From Myxococcales bacterium (GTDB lineage Bacteria; Myxococcota_A; Polyangia; Polyangiales; Polyangiaceae), in the NCBI GenBank assembly GCA_025355005.1, contig JANXLV010000367.1, positions 32,060-96,059 of the forward strand: a stretch of 64,000 nt of DNA, given 5' to 3'. Within the stretch, counting starts at the first letter, position 1. Every line of letters starts with the position of its first letter. The notes under the pieces are model-generated. The model did no database searches and was not told the DNA's origin. It worked only from the letters and a program-made list of their open reading frames with translations. The translations under genes were made by a program, and so were the position numbers. Of this stretch, positions 27,701-35,415 are shown one piece after another.

Positions 27701-28557
27701 AGCGCAGCAGCAAGCCCGCAGGCCTCCGCGCTCGCCGTGCGCGCGAGCTCTGCGGCAATAGCCGCATAAGGCGCGTGTATTTCGACGATTCTGTTGTCGA
27801 CCGTGACGGCGCGCGCCGAGACGAGCGTGCCGAGCGTCGAGTCTGCGCCGGTGCGCACGCGGCCGATCTCGGTCAGCGCCCAGGGGCGTCCGAGCAGCGC
27901 GAGTGTACGAAGGAGCTCCACCTGCTCCGCGCCGAGCTCGTCAGTCGAGGGCGTGGGGGCGACGCGTTTGGTGGATTCCCACCACGCGTCGATGTGCGCT
28001 GGGTTGGACGTGGGAAGCGCGTGGAATGCGTCCTCGGCGATGGCGGACAGGAAGCGTGACTTCTCTGCGGTGTCGAGCTCACTGCGCAGATCGAACGACT
28101 CCGATTCGACCGGCAGCGCGCGATGACCTTCACGACCTTCCGATACGACGTCACCGACGACGACCAACGTGCGAGGCGCGTGCGCGAGCTCGAGCAGGAC
28201 GACGCGATCCCACGAGCCCTCGGCGGGAAGCGGTGCGACGACTGCTGCCTTGCGGGCGAAGAGCGCACGACCGAGCGCGTCTGCGAAGCGAGTGGGATCG
28301 TCGCTGCTCTCGCGGACGCCGAGCTTGTCACCCAGCTGACGGAGCATGGAGGCGCCGGGGCGGCGCACCGCGCGCACCACGAGCGTGCCTGTCGCCGACA
28401 ACCTGCGGGCCGCGTGGGCGAGGATCGCGTTGACGATCTCGTCGCTCTCGGCGCGCAAGACGACGAAGCCAGGGCGACCATCGGCGAGCCGATCATCGAG
28501 GCCCGCGAAGCCGCTGTTCGGAGAAGCGAAGTTGGAGGAGGCGAGGGTCAGTGCCAC
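24793..28557 (-). CDS. Sigma-54-dependent activator with large TPR region
   Basis: 1254 residues. The N-terminal about 290 residues look like a degraded ATPase-type module without a recognisable Walker A. About 500 residues of TPR-like helical repeats follow (about 310-830). The AAA+ sigma-54 interaction domain has Walker A GESGTGKE (from Gly887), GAFTGA (from Gly934), Walker B LFLDEIGD and the arginine region REDLYYRL. A low-complexity linker leads to a Fis-type helix-turn-helix (about 1205-1245, KGNITRAAALLGMKRPRLSQL). Intact GAFTGA means it should contact sigma-54. The TPR part is probably the signal-sensing segment. The gene encodes the coupled lipoprotein downstream. Confidence 0.92.
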   Translation of the reverse strand: MALTLASSNFASPNSGFAGLDDRLADGRPGFVVLRAESDEIVNAILAHAARRLSATGTLVVRAVRRPGASMLRQLGDKLGVRESSDDPTRFADALGRALFARKAAVVAPLPAEGSWDRVVLLELAHAPRTLVVVGDVVSEGREGHRALPVESESFDLRSELDTAEKSRFLSAIAEDAFHALPTSNPAHIDAWWESTKRVAPTPSTDELGAEQVELLRTLALLGRPWALTEIGRVRTGADSTLGTLVSARAVTVDNRIVEIHAPYAAIAAELARTASAEACGLAAALLVADGSSGAGSSVASGAGPLETDPWAMAQAADLWLRAGDTVRADQAHARAISVVADTVARRELVTRWYSRVNALASSAADGARADALRLATNSATRAIAAGESEEARKWSECAAALGGSDAGVMLLLGRACVGVGDLVAAKVALGKATQLASFENGRDEDVREDARAELAEVSYQNGDLAGARELAESIVFGSKTGASPQSPSTREDVRLRARNTLGKLLLIESRWDEADSHFAEDVWAASRLGDRTAELRARLNRGIALLSKGLVDEAQAVFTAVLSEGETNSDARAQAFALDNLAVIATRRHAFMDALSLMERAVKLRQRLGDRIRMARVLGNLADLRHRLGLFDHAEHSVRFGRRALGPGMPPARSSHFAVVAARIALSRGNTVDAKREITQAIVDGEAAKDREFLGEAFRVSARIALEDGDVARATSDIDRSRSLSTRNDALAETAILSVLLGRAQGLPNLEGAEHGLSLARDAGDEDLLREAHQLLAMLFCEQGDVAEARAHHTRALAVRDQVANALTGEVRTAFLAKPDVVALSRLTASFSEALFPDTRQREGSAALRPSERPESRLVGDDPQMVALKSAIVKVARANATVLIHGESGTGKELVAEALHRASERASGPLVTVNCAALVETLLLSELFGHEKGAFTGASGRRRGRFELAENGTLFLDEIGDISARTQVALLRVLQERTFERVGGAAQIRCNVRVICATHRDLKAMVERGEFREDLYYRLRGITLEVPALRQRIGDIGKISETILARVGGERTLSGDGVPKTLAPEALELLARHRWPGNVRELENVLRAVSLFADGMIITAEDIVSNVDDLRAVAQSAQSSHTGGPGSGPVTLRASLVPHGPLGALSSVGSISSIGGGAANSSPSFAEDSDEEGDGCLPEDEANATAVAYAQVRQGAVSLTDIKRQIERDCIARALRETKGNITRAAALLGMKRPRLSQLVKQYGLMAASTEGA

Positions 28558-28620
28558 TGGGAAGCAAACCTACTCCAGAAAGCTGACCCCGCAAGGACGC
28601 GGACGCAAATAAGGACCGCC

Positions 28621-28651
28621 GATTGTTTCCCGCGAGACCATGATTGTTTCC
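28621..28651. promoter_or_regulatory. Phased direct repeat upstream of the activator gene
   Basis: GATTGTTTCC occurs at 28621-28630 and 28642-28651, exactly 21 bp apart, 64-94 bp upstream of the activator start codon (28557). The spacing of two helical turns suggests a binding site, perhaps for autoregulation. Confidence 0.4.
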
Positions 28652-28801
28652 GTCCCGATACCCCCCACGCGTTCAGGTCCGCCGCGAGGCCAGTCCGGGA
28701 CAATGTAGGCAGGTCGCTCTACCGACGATGGCGCTTGTTTTACCGGGTCTCTGGCTGGGCTACGCTTCGGGCATGCGGCTTCCTACCAAGATGTAGAGAG
28801 A

Positions 28802-29713
28802 TCAGTTCGTCAGCGCAGACAGCTCCCACCGCACGCCGTCGGCGATGGCCTCGAACGCCTCGGGCGGCGCCTCGCCGAGCCGCTTGGCCAGCGGCAGCTG
28901 CGCCGCGACCGACGCGATGAAGAGCGGAAGCGCCGCCGGGAGCTTCTGTCGCAGCAGAGCGATCTGCTTGTGGATCGAGCCTGCATCGCCGCGACGCACC
29001 GGACCGGTGAGCGCGTCCGGGAAGCCAAGATGCTCCACGTTCTCTGCCACGCTGCGAAGGAGTGGCCCCAGGAGCTTGGGTGCCAGGTTCGCCGGCACAC
29101 CGGAGCGCACGAGGAGCTCCGCGCCGATGGACGCAAGCGCCGCAGCGCCGTTCGCCACGAGGCCCGCGGATGCGTGGTAGCCGATCGTGTCGAGGTTCGG
29201 GATCGTCCGTGGCGTGAGCCCCAGCGCGATCGCGAGCTCACGCGCGACGCGAACCGCGGCTGGATCACCCTGGATATGCGCGTTGCCCCTGGCGAGCGTG
29301 GGTGAGAACGTCTTCGACGCGAACGAGATCATCGGGTGGAACTGCGCGACGCCCGCGGTGAACGCCCTGAGGGCCGTCAGTGCTTCCACCCCGAGCGCGC
29401 CTGCGTTGTGCAGCACCACCGCGTCCTCGCCGATGAGCTCGCGCTCCGCCATCTCGTCCGCCAGCGCGGGCAGATCGCGATCGCGCACGGACACGATCAC
29501 CACCTTTGCGTCGATGGGCTTCTTCGGAAGGCCGAGGCGGGCAGCGCGCACCGTGACCGGGTAGCCCGCGCGGGTCAGCTCACGCGCGAGCGCGCGCCCC
29601 ACCTTGCCTGCGCCATACACGAGGATGGACAGCTTCTTCGCCGGCCTGCGCGCGACGGCCTTCTTGCTGCGCGTCGGGGCTTTCTTTTTCGGCGCTGCCT
29701 TAGACTTTTTCAT
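28802..29713 (-). CDS. Rossmann-like/DUF2520 protein
   Basis: 303 residues. A Lys/Ala-rich basic N-terminus is followed by a Rossmann motif VYGAGKVGRALARELT (about 30-45) and an all-helical C-terminal half. The layout matches the Rossmann-like plus DUF2520 family, relatives of pyrroline-5-carboxylate reductase and 6-phosphogluconate dehydrogenase, with unknown substrate. I chose the ATG at 29713, which overlaps nadD by 14 bp; the longer frame would read through nadD. Confidence 0.8.
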   Translation of the reverse strand: MKKSKAAPKKKAPTRSKKAVARRPAKKLSILVYGAGKVGRALARELTRAGYPVTVRAARLGLPKKPIDAKVVIVSVRDRDLPALADEMAERELIGEDAVVLHNAGALGVEALTALRAFTAGVAQFHPMISFASKTFSPTLARGNAHIQGDPAAVRVARELAIALGLTPRTIPNLDTIGYHASAGLVANGAAALASIGAELLVRSGVPANLAPKLLGPLLRSVAENVEHLGFPDALTGPVRRGDAGSIHKQIALLRQKLPAALPLFIASVAAQLPLAKRLGEAPPEAFEAIADGVRWELSALTN

Positions 29714-30284
29714 AGAGGTGGTGTTCCTTGATGTAGTCGAGCACCAGACGGGGCACGAGCCCGCATGCGTGCGCGAAGTCTTGGTCGCGCAGGAAGTCTC
29801 GTACCTCGGTGCTGGAGGCGGACGGGAGGATCGGCTGTGGGGCACCTGGATAGGTGATTCCCACGCGACCCAGCACGAGCGGCTCCGCGAGCTCCTTGAT
29901 GCGATCGAAGCCGTGCCACTTGGGCGCCTCGACCACGAGGTCCGCGCCCATCACGAGCCGCAGCGTCCAGCCTGGGTTGCGAGCCTTCAACGTCTCCACC
30001 GTGCGCAGCGTGCGGCTCTCTCCGCCGAGCTCCTCTTCGATGCGCGAGATGCGGACGCGTGGGAGTTCGCCCATGGCAAGGCGGCACATCGCGAGGCGGG
30101 CCGCGTACGGCGCGAGCGACTTCGCGAAGGGATGCATGAAGGTGGGGATCACAAGCAGCGCGTCGAGCGCGTGCAGCGATACCACCGCCGCGGCAGCGAG
30201 CACATGGGAGATGTGCGGAGGATTGAAGCTTCCACCAAACACCCCGACGACGGCGCCGTTGGGGAGCTCCGCCTCCCCGTTCAC
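29700..30284 (-). CDS. nadD: Nicotinate-nucleotide adenylyltransferase
   Basis: 194 residues. Makes deamido-NAD from nicotinate mononucleotide and ATP. The nucleotidyltransferase signature GGSFNPPHISH is at about 17-27 and the second motif SSTEVRD near 160. Length and order match NadD. The start overlaps the stop of the upstream gene (ATGA), and the 3' end overlaps the DUF2520 gene. Confidence 0.93.
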   Translation of the reverse strand: MNGEAELPNGAVVGVFGGSFNPPHISHVLAAAAVVSLHALDALLVIPTFMHPFAKSLAPYAARLAMCRLAMGELPRVRISRIEEELGGESRTLRTVETLKARNPGWTLRLVMGADLVVEAPKWHGFDRIKELAEPLVLGRVGITYPGAPQPILPSASSTEVRDFLRDQDFAHACGLVPRLVLDYIKEHHLYEKV

Positions 30285-30901
30285 GCGTCGCCCTGCACGC
30301 GCATCTTCGTGGCGCGCTGGACAGAGAGGGTCTCCTCCATGGAGGCCCTGCCGGCCGAGTCGTAGATCGTCAGCTTGATCTCTGCCGGCTCGTCGTCGAG
30401 CACGGCGATGCCGCCGCCGCTGGAGCCGATGAGCCCCGGCGACACGAACCAGCGCTGCCCGACCCTGCGCACCAGAGGAGCGTCGCTCTTTCCGAACACG
30501 AGGATGTTCGCCGCGAGGATGTCCTCCTCGTCGAGCGCGGCCTTGTCGTAGATCATCACGGCGACGCGATCACCGACCATCTCGATCGTGCGGGCGACCG
30601 TGTCGGGCAGCGCCTCGAGCGACTTCAGGCGAAGGCGTGCGCGCTCGGTCGCGACGAACTTGTCGATCCGCTCCGGGTTGCCGGTCAGCGCGATCTCCGC
30701 CGCGCGGCGCCATGCGGCCTCGTCGCTGGGATCCTCCCCGCCGACGAGCTTGCGCGCCCACGCAGCCACCGCGCGATCGAGGCAGCCGTCCACGCCAAGG
30801 TAGATCGCGCGGCTCACCTTGGCCGAGTTGAGCAAGAACTCGGACGCACGCCCGAGCGCAGCGACATCTCCTTCGGCTGGGCCGAGTAGTCCAATGCGCA
30901 T
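30281..30901 (-). CDS. Conserved hypothetical protein upstream of nadD
   Basis: 206 residues from the ATG at 30901 (a GTG at 30922 is possible). It begins with MRIGLLGPAEGDVAALGRA, a strand-turn-helix start like that of metallophosphoesterases, but no metal-binding signature follows. A beta-rich second half contains FVSPGLIGSSGGGIAVLDD. Its stop overlaps nadD by 4 nt, so it is the first gene of a three-gene operon. Function unknown. Confidence 0.68.
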   Translation of the reverse strand: MRIGLLGPAEGDVAALGRASEFLLNSAKVSRAIYLGVDGCLDRAVAAWARKLVGGEDPSDEAAWRRAAEIALTGNPERIDKFVATERARLRLKSLEALPDTVARTIEMVGDRVAVMIYDKAALDEEDILAANILVFGKSDAPLVRRVGQRWFVSPGLIGSSGGGIAVLDDEPAEIKLTIYDSAGRASMEETLSVQRATKMRVQGDA

Positions 30902-30982
30902 GGCGGAAAGGAAGTATCGCACATTTTGGGCCCCGACTACGGGCAGCTTGGTGCTACGGATTTTTGGGCCTCATCTACACAC

Positions 30983-31018
30983 ACACCATTGCTAGACACC
31001 ATTGCTAGACACCATTGC
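30983..31018. repeat. 13-bp tandem repeat over a start codon
   Basis: ACACCATTGCTAG is repeated 2.8 times. The last copy contains the TTG that I take as the start of the oxidoreductase gene. Confidence 0.85.
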
Positions 31019-32294
31019 GGGACCTCCACTGAACAAGCACGGCGACAACGTCACGTTCACCTTCGACGGCGAGGAGATCTCCTCGCAGCCGAGGATTCCG
31101 CTCGCAGCGGCGCTGGTCTCGTCCGGCAGGCTGCAGCTCGCACGGAGCCCGAAGTTCCACCGGCCGCGCGGACCGTCGTGCATGCGTGGTGCTTGCGACG
31201 GGTGCCTGGTCCGCGTGGATGGTGAGCCGAACGTGCTGTCTTGCATGACGGTCGTGCGCGCGGGGGCGAATGTGGAGTCGCAGAACACGCTGGGCACGCG
31301 CAACGTCGATCTGCTGCGCGTGACGGACTGGTTCTTCCCGGAGGGCATGAACCACCACGAGCTGTTCGCAGGCGTGCCTGGCGTGTCGTCGATCATGCAG
31401 GTCTTCGCGCGTCGTGTGGCGGGTCTGGGCAAGCTGCCCACGGAGGTGCTGTCGCCGAAGCCCGCGGTGCGGCGCGAGGTCCCCGTGTTGATCGTGGGCG
31501 CAGGTCCGAGCGGTCTTGCGCTTGCGGTGGAGCTCGCTGCCGCGGGACACAAGGTGGAGATCGTGGATGATGCCGTGGTGCGAGGTGGCTCGCTCAGGAG
31601 CCTCTCGCGGTCGGCGCTCGCGCCCTTCTTGCCCATGCTTGCAGCAGTCGGTGCCGCGGAACTGAAGGGCACGATTGTGGTGCGCTCGCAGACCACCGTG
31701 GGCGGCGTGTTCGGCGATGACGCGCTCATGGTCGGGCCCGACGGCGCGGAGGTCGTGCATGCGCGCGCGCTCTGCCTCGCGACGGGATCGCACGATGGCG
31801 TGCTCGCGTTCGAGGGAAACGACGTGCCTGGCGTGATGAGCTCGCGCGCGCTCGGGCTGCTCCTTCAGCTGGGCGCGGCGCCTGGAAAGAAGCTCGTCGT
31901 GGCAGCGTGCGGCGGCGTGTTCGCACCAAGCGTGAAAGAGCTCGCGGAGAGCGCCAAGCTCGAGGTGGTCGTCGCGCAGGGTGAGCCCGTGCGCGTGGTG
32001 GGGACCGGCAGCGTGCGCGGCGCAGTCATCCGGGACAGCAGAGGAAACGAGAAGGAGATCGCGTGCGACATCCTGGCCGTGGATGCGCCCACCGCCCCCG
32101 CGTACGAGCTTTGCGAGCAAGCCGGCGCACGACTCCAGCACGAGGCGCGCGGCTACGTCGCACATACCGAGGAAGGGCGAGTGCGCGAAGGCGTGTGGGC
32201 CCTGGGCGAGGCATCCGGCGCGCCGTTCTCCGCAGATGTGCTGCTGGCAGAGGCGCGCGCGGTCGCGATGCGGATCGCGAAGACGCTCGACTGA
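31002..32294 (+). CDS. 2Fe-2S/FAD oxidoreductase, sarcosine/opine oxidase alpha type
   Basis: 430 residues from a TTG; no ATG is available and the start is uncertain. The N-terminal 2Fe-2S ferredoxin-type domain has ligands Cys60, Cys65, Cys68 and Cys81 (CMRGACDGC then LSC). The FAD-binding Rossmann motif VGAGPSGLALAVELAAAG starts near residue 165, and an ATG-type motif (LATGSHDGVL) and a C-terminal FAD segment (ALGEASGAP) follow. This is the layout of the N-terminal half of sarcosine oxidase alpha and the A subunits of opine and hydrogen-cyanide-forming dehydrogenases. The partner subunit is not in the window. The electron acceptor is unknown. Confidence 0.82.
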   Translation: MLDTIAGPPLNKHGDNVTFTFDGEEISSQPRIPLAAALVSSGRLQLARSPKFHRPRGPSCMRGACDGCLVRVDGEPNVLSCMTVVRAGANVESQNTLGTRNVDLLRVTDWFFPEGMNHHELFAGVPGVSSIMQVFARRVAGLGKLPTEVLSPKPAVRREVPVLIVGAGPSGLALAVELAAAGHKVEIVDDAVVRGGSLRSLSRSALAPFLPMLAAVGAAELKGTIVVRSQTTVGGVFGDDALMVGPDGAEVVHARALCLATGSHDGVLAFEGNDVPGVMSSRALGLLLQLGAAPGKKLVVAACGGVFAPSVKELAESAKLEVVVAQGEPVRVVGTGSVRGAVIRDSRGNEKEIACDILAVDAPTAPAYELCEQAGARLQHEARGYVAHTEEGRVREGVWALGEASGAPFSADVLLAEARAVAMRIAKTLD

Positions 32295-32306
32295 TCCTTC
32301 GAGCTC

Positions 32307-32987
32307 TCAGTCGTCGAGCAGCGCGCCGAACAGCGTCACGCCGCCCATGACCGCCAGAAAATCGAAGATGGCGGCGATCCCGAGGAAGCCAGCGAGCTCA
32401 TCGAATCCCGCGCCACTGAGCAGCTCTTTCGTGGCCACCACACACAGGAGGAGGATCGGGGAGAGGAGCGGGAAGAGCACGCTCGCGAGCACCAGATCTC
32501 GCGCGCGAGTTCGCGCGGTCATCGCGCCGAAGAGCGTCCCCATTCCCGCGATGCCGATGGTGCCTACCGCAAGGATGACCGCGAGGCGCCCGATGACGGA
32601 GAAGAGGTCCACGTGGAACATGAGCGCCACGATCGGCACCACGACGAACTCGACGGCGCTCACGAACACGAAGATTCCGAGCGCCTTGCCGAGGAACAGC
32701 GCCGACCGCGGGATGGGCGCGACGAGCAGCGCCGTCAACGCGCTCTCCTCACGCTCGCGCTGCCAGGTGCGCGACAGCGCGAGGATGCTGGCGAATGCGA
32801 TCGGCAACCAGAGGCTTCCCGGCGCGAGCCGCTGCGAGACGTCGTCGGCGGACTGGAACGAGATCGCAGCCATGATGGTGACGAGCGCTGCGAAGAATCC
32901 GGCCGTGGTCACGATCTCGCGCGTGCGCAGCTCGATGCGGAGGTCTTTCCCGCAGATGGTGAGCACCGTGCCGACGTAGGACGCCAA
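32307..32987 (-). CDS. ccmB: CcmB-like heme exporter membrane protein
   Basis: 226 residues from a TTG at 32987, which gives the family length (about 220) and the usual start with KDLRIELRTRE a dozen residues in. ATG 33068 and GTG 32966 are alternatives. Six hydrophobic helices are visible. CcmB normally forms an ABC-type complex with CcmA and CcmC for cytochrome c maturation; no ccmA or ccmC lies here. The helices and the KDLRxE-RTRE start are good CcmB features, but an orphan copy makes the function less certain. Confidence 0.75.
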   Translation of the reverse strand: MASYVGTVLTICGKDLRIELRTREIVTTAGFFAALVTIMAAISFQSADDVSQRLAPGSLWLPIAFASILALSRTWQREREESALTALLVAPIPRSALFLGKALGIFVFVSAVEFVVVPIVALMFHVDLFSVIGRLAVILAVGTIGIAGMGTLFGAMTARTRARDLVLASVLFPLLSPILLLCVVATKELLSGAGFDELAGFLGIAAIFDFLAVMGGVTLFGALLDD

Positions 32988-33107
32988 GATGATCGCATCA
33001 TCCCAAACTTCGGTCCGAAAGGCACAAAACAGCATCGCGCCATGCGTTTCGTCCGCGAGGACCACCATGGCGCGAGTGTCGGGCTCACGGGCCCCATTCA
33101 AGCGGGC

Positions 33108-34067
33108 TCAGAACGGCATGGGGCCGCCGTTCGAGGCGTGCTCGCGGATCTTCTGCGCAGCGATGCCGCGCTGCTCGGGCGTCAGGATGGGGAGGATCTT
33201 TTGCGCGATGTCGATCGCGCGGGTCGTGCCCTCGCTCACCTTGCCACGAAGGTCGACCTGGGGCGCCTCCTTTTCCACCGAGAACTCGGCCGACTTGAAG
33301 TGGTCCATGGTGTCGCCTGCATGCTCGTGCGACTTCATCGCCTCGCGCATGTGCGAGCTGCCGCCCTTCTGGAACTCCGCCTTGAAGATGTCCTTGATCT
33401 GCGAGCGCTGATCGTCGGTCAGCTTCAGGTCGTCGGCGAGCTTCTTCATGTGGCCGAAGCGCCCGAACGCGTGCTCCGCGTGGTCCGCATGCTCCGCGTG
33501 CTCGCGGTCGGCATGGGGCGTCGCCTGGTCCGTGTTGGCTTCCGTGGCGTCCGCCTTCGCGCCGTGGGCATGGTCCCAGCCGCCGCGCTGCGCATGCATC
33601 TTGTCCTTCATCGCCGTCGCAAAGGCCTCGCGCTGGCCGGGGTCAAGGAGGTCGTGCAGTCGCTGGAACGCCGCGCGGTCCTGCGGGCGAACCGTCTCCG
33701 CCGTGGAGACCATCGTGTCGATCTTCGGCTGAAGCGTCGCGCGGTCGATGGTGCCCGCCTGCACCTGATCGGCCACGGCCGTCATCAGGTCGGTCTGTGC
33801 CTTGCGCGCGGTCTCGTGACGAACCTCGGCGTCGGCGGCCATCTTCTCGATCTCGGTGCGCTGCTCGGGACGGAGCGGCACCTGCGAGAGCGCGTCGCCG
33901 ACCATCTTCACGCGACCATGTGTGTTCGCTGCGACCGGAGCGATCTGGCCTTGGGCCTGCGTCGCCGGAGCGGGAGCCTCCTGACCCGTGCCGCTGCAGC
34001 CCGCGAGGGCGAGGGCAGAGGAGAGGAGAACGGTGGAGAGACCAGTGCGGAAGAAATTCTTGTTCAT
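33108..34067 (-). CDS. CpxP/Spy-like LTXXQ lipoprotein with His-rich middle
   Basis: 319 residues. Lipobox LAGC at about residue 24. Two LTXXQ-type helical regions: an N-terminal one (LRPEQRTEIEKM, about 65-150) and a C-terminal one (LKLTDDQRSQIKDIF), separated by a His/Ala/Asp/Glu-rich linker (HAEHADHAEHAFG). LTXXQ proteins of the Spy and CpxP type are periplasmic chaperones or metal-responsive factors. The histidines could bind Zn, Cu or Ni. A CpxR-like box lies 63 bp upstream. Confidence 0.8.
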   Translation of the reverse strand: MNKNFFRTGLSTVLLSSALALAGCSGTGQEAPAPATQAQGQIAPVAANTHGRVKMVGDALSQVPLRPEQRTEIEKMAADAEVRHETARKAQTDLMTAVADQVQAGTIDRATLQPKIDTMVSTAETVRPQDRAAFQRLHDLLDPGQREAFATAMKDKMHAQRGGWDHAHGAKADATEANTDQATPHADREHAEHADHAEHAFGRFGHMKKLADDLKLTDDQRSQIKDIFKAEFQKGGSSHMREAMKSHEHAGDTMDHFKSAEFSVEKEAPQVDLRGKVSEGTTRAIDIAQKILPILTPEQRGIAAQKIREHASNGGPMPF

Positions 34068-34129
34068 GTTGTCGATCACCTGCCTGTCAGTGTGACGTTG
34101 GGCGTGGCGAAAGACATCCCCCGGCGACC

Positions 34130-34144
34130 GTAAAGAAGCGTAAA
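34130..34144. promoter_or_regulatory. CpxR-like direct repeat
   Basis: GTAAA-GAAGC-GTAAA on the plus strand, a perfect match to the Enterobacteria CpxR consensus GTAAA-N5-GTAAA, 63 bp upstream of the CpxP/Spy-like start at 34067. A possible promoter (minus strand TTGGAC at 34154-34149, TACGGT at 34132-34127) overlaps it. Confidence 0.45.
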
Positions 34145-34165
34145 ACCCGTCCAAGTTCCGCGATG

Positions 34166-34594
34166 TTACGCGAGCGAAGCAAGCGCGACCATGCCTGAGC
34201 GGCGTGCGAGCCCGGGTGTGCTGAACGGTCCCGGCAACACCGGCGGCAGCTTGCGGAGCGCGATGCGCAGACGGGCGAGCCCCTCGGGATCGACCTTGTC
34301 GAACGCGATGCCAAGGCCCATCGCGAAGTCGCCCAGCCTGCGTCCTTGCGCCACGCGCGCGACGTGTCCTTCCGCGTCCACCCAGAGATTCAGGCGCGGG
34401 AGCTCGAAGGTGAGGATCACGGGGAGCCCGAGCTCCGCGGGGATCTCCGTCATCAGGAAGAGCCCGTCGGTCGACACGTCGATCGCGCGCGTACCGAGGC
34501 GCGTGAAATCCGCCTCCCGCACGACTTCGCAACGGGTCCGAGCAAACCGCCTCACGGACCTGCGCCAGTCGAGCAACATGCGAGCTTCCTCCAC
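34166..34594 (-). CDS. PilZ-domain protein
   Basis: 142 residues. A single PilZ domain with the Arg-rich loop RRFARTR and the DVSTDGLFL motif ([D/N]xSxxG), so cyclic-di-GMP binding is plausible. The strands LPVILTFELP and GHVARV follow as expected. The C-terminus is Pro/Gly-rich. Divergent from the methyltransferase gene at 34636. Confidence 0.85.
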   Translation of the reverse strand: MEEARMLLDWRRSVRRFARTRCEVVREADFTRLGTRAIDVSTDGLFLMTEIPAELGLPVILTFELPRLNLWVDAEGHVARVAQGRRLGDFAMGLGIAFDKVDPEGLARLRIALRKLPPVLPGPFSTPGLARRSGMVALASLA

Positions 34595-34635
34595 GGACTG
34601 GATCGTATGGAACCGCGCTGCGCGAAGTCCAACTT

Positions 34636-35364
34636 GTGGGTACGGTTGTCCGCGTGACGATCCACACGGGCAGCCGCGCGCGCCTCGGCCCTCGGATGCT
34701 GGCGCATTTTCAGGGCGTCACGCTGTTCGACAAGGTCGCGCGCGCCGTGTGCGAGGCGGACTGCTTGCCGCGGAAGGAGCTCTACGAGTCGTGGGAGGTC
34801 GCTCGCCGGACGCGGCGCAGGCTGCGCGGCGGTCGCGTCGTGGACCTTGCTGCGGGTCATGGCCTGCTCGCGTTCCTCATGTTGGTCCTGGACGACACGT
34901 CCGCGTCCGCGGTCGCAGTGGACGTTCGCACACCGAAGAGCGCCGAGCGGCTCGCGCGCGCCATGGTGGTCGCCTGGCCGCGGCTCGATGGACGCGTGCG
35001 CTTCGTGGAGTCGAAGATCGTGGACGTGGCGCTCGACAAGGACGACCTCGTGGTCTCGGCGCACGCGTGTGGTGCGCTCACCGACGAGGTGCTCGCGCGC
35101 GCGATGGCCGTGAACGCTCGCGTCGCCGTGCTTCCGTGCTGTCAGGACAAGGCCACGTGCGATGACGGTGGTCTCGCGGGCTGGATGGACAGCGGACTTG
35201 CCATCGACGCAACGCGCGCGCGCCTGCTCGCTTCAGCGGGCTACACCGTCTCGACGCAGACCATCCCACATGAGATCACGCCGAAGAATCGACTGCTGAT
35301 CGCGCAGCCAGAGGACGATCGCCGAGGCAGCTCGCGAAAGAGCTCTTCCCGATCCATCATATAG
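34636..35364 (+). CDS. SAM-dependent methyltransferase
   Basis: 242 residues from a GTG; an in-frame ATG at 34696 (MLAHFQGV) is an alternative. The class I fold motif is VVDLAAGHGLLAF, with acidic residues (AVDVRTP) after the next strand. HACGALTDEVL and AVLPCC resemble the METTL25/Methyltransf_32 family. The substrate is unknown, possibly RNA. Ser/Arg-rich tail. Confidence 0.78.
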   Translation: MGTVVRVTIHTGSRARLGPRMLAHFQGVTLFDKVARAVCEADCLPRKELYESWEVARRTRRRLRGGRVVDLAAGHGLLAFLMLVLDDTSASAVAVDVRTPKSAERLARAMVVAWPRLDGRVRFVESKIVDVALDKDDLVVSAHACGALTDEVLARAMAVNARVAVLPCCQDKATCDDGGLAGWMDSGLAIDATRARLLASAGYTVSTQTIPHEITPKNRLLIAQPEDDRRGSSRKSSSRSII

Positions 35365-35369
35365 GGAAC

Positions 35370-35381
35370 CGCCACGTTGGC
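35370..35381. promoter_or_regulatory. CGCCACGTTGGC element, copy 1
   Basis: A 12-bp word, 35 bp upstream of the small secreted protein gene and repeated exactly at 35714. It contains the dyad GCCA-CGT-TGGC. Confidence 0.4.
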
Positions 35382-35415
35382 CGTGCTGTCAGCATCGCTC
35401 GAGGATCACGCCCCC

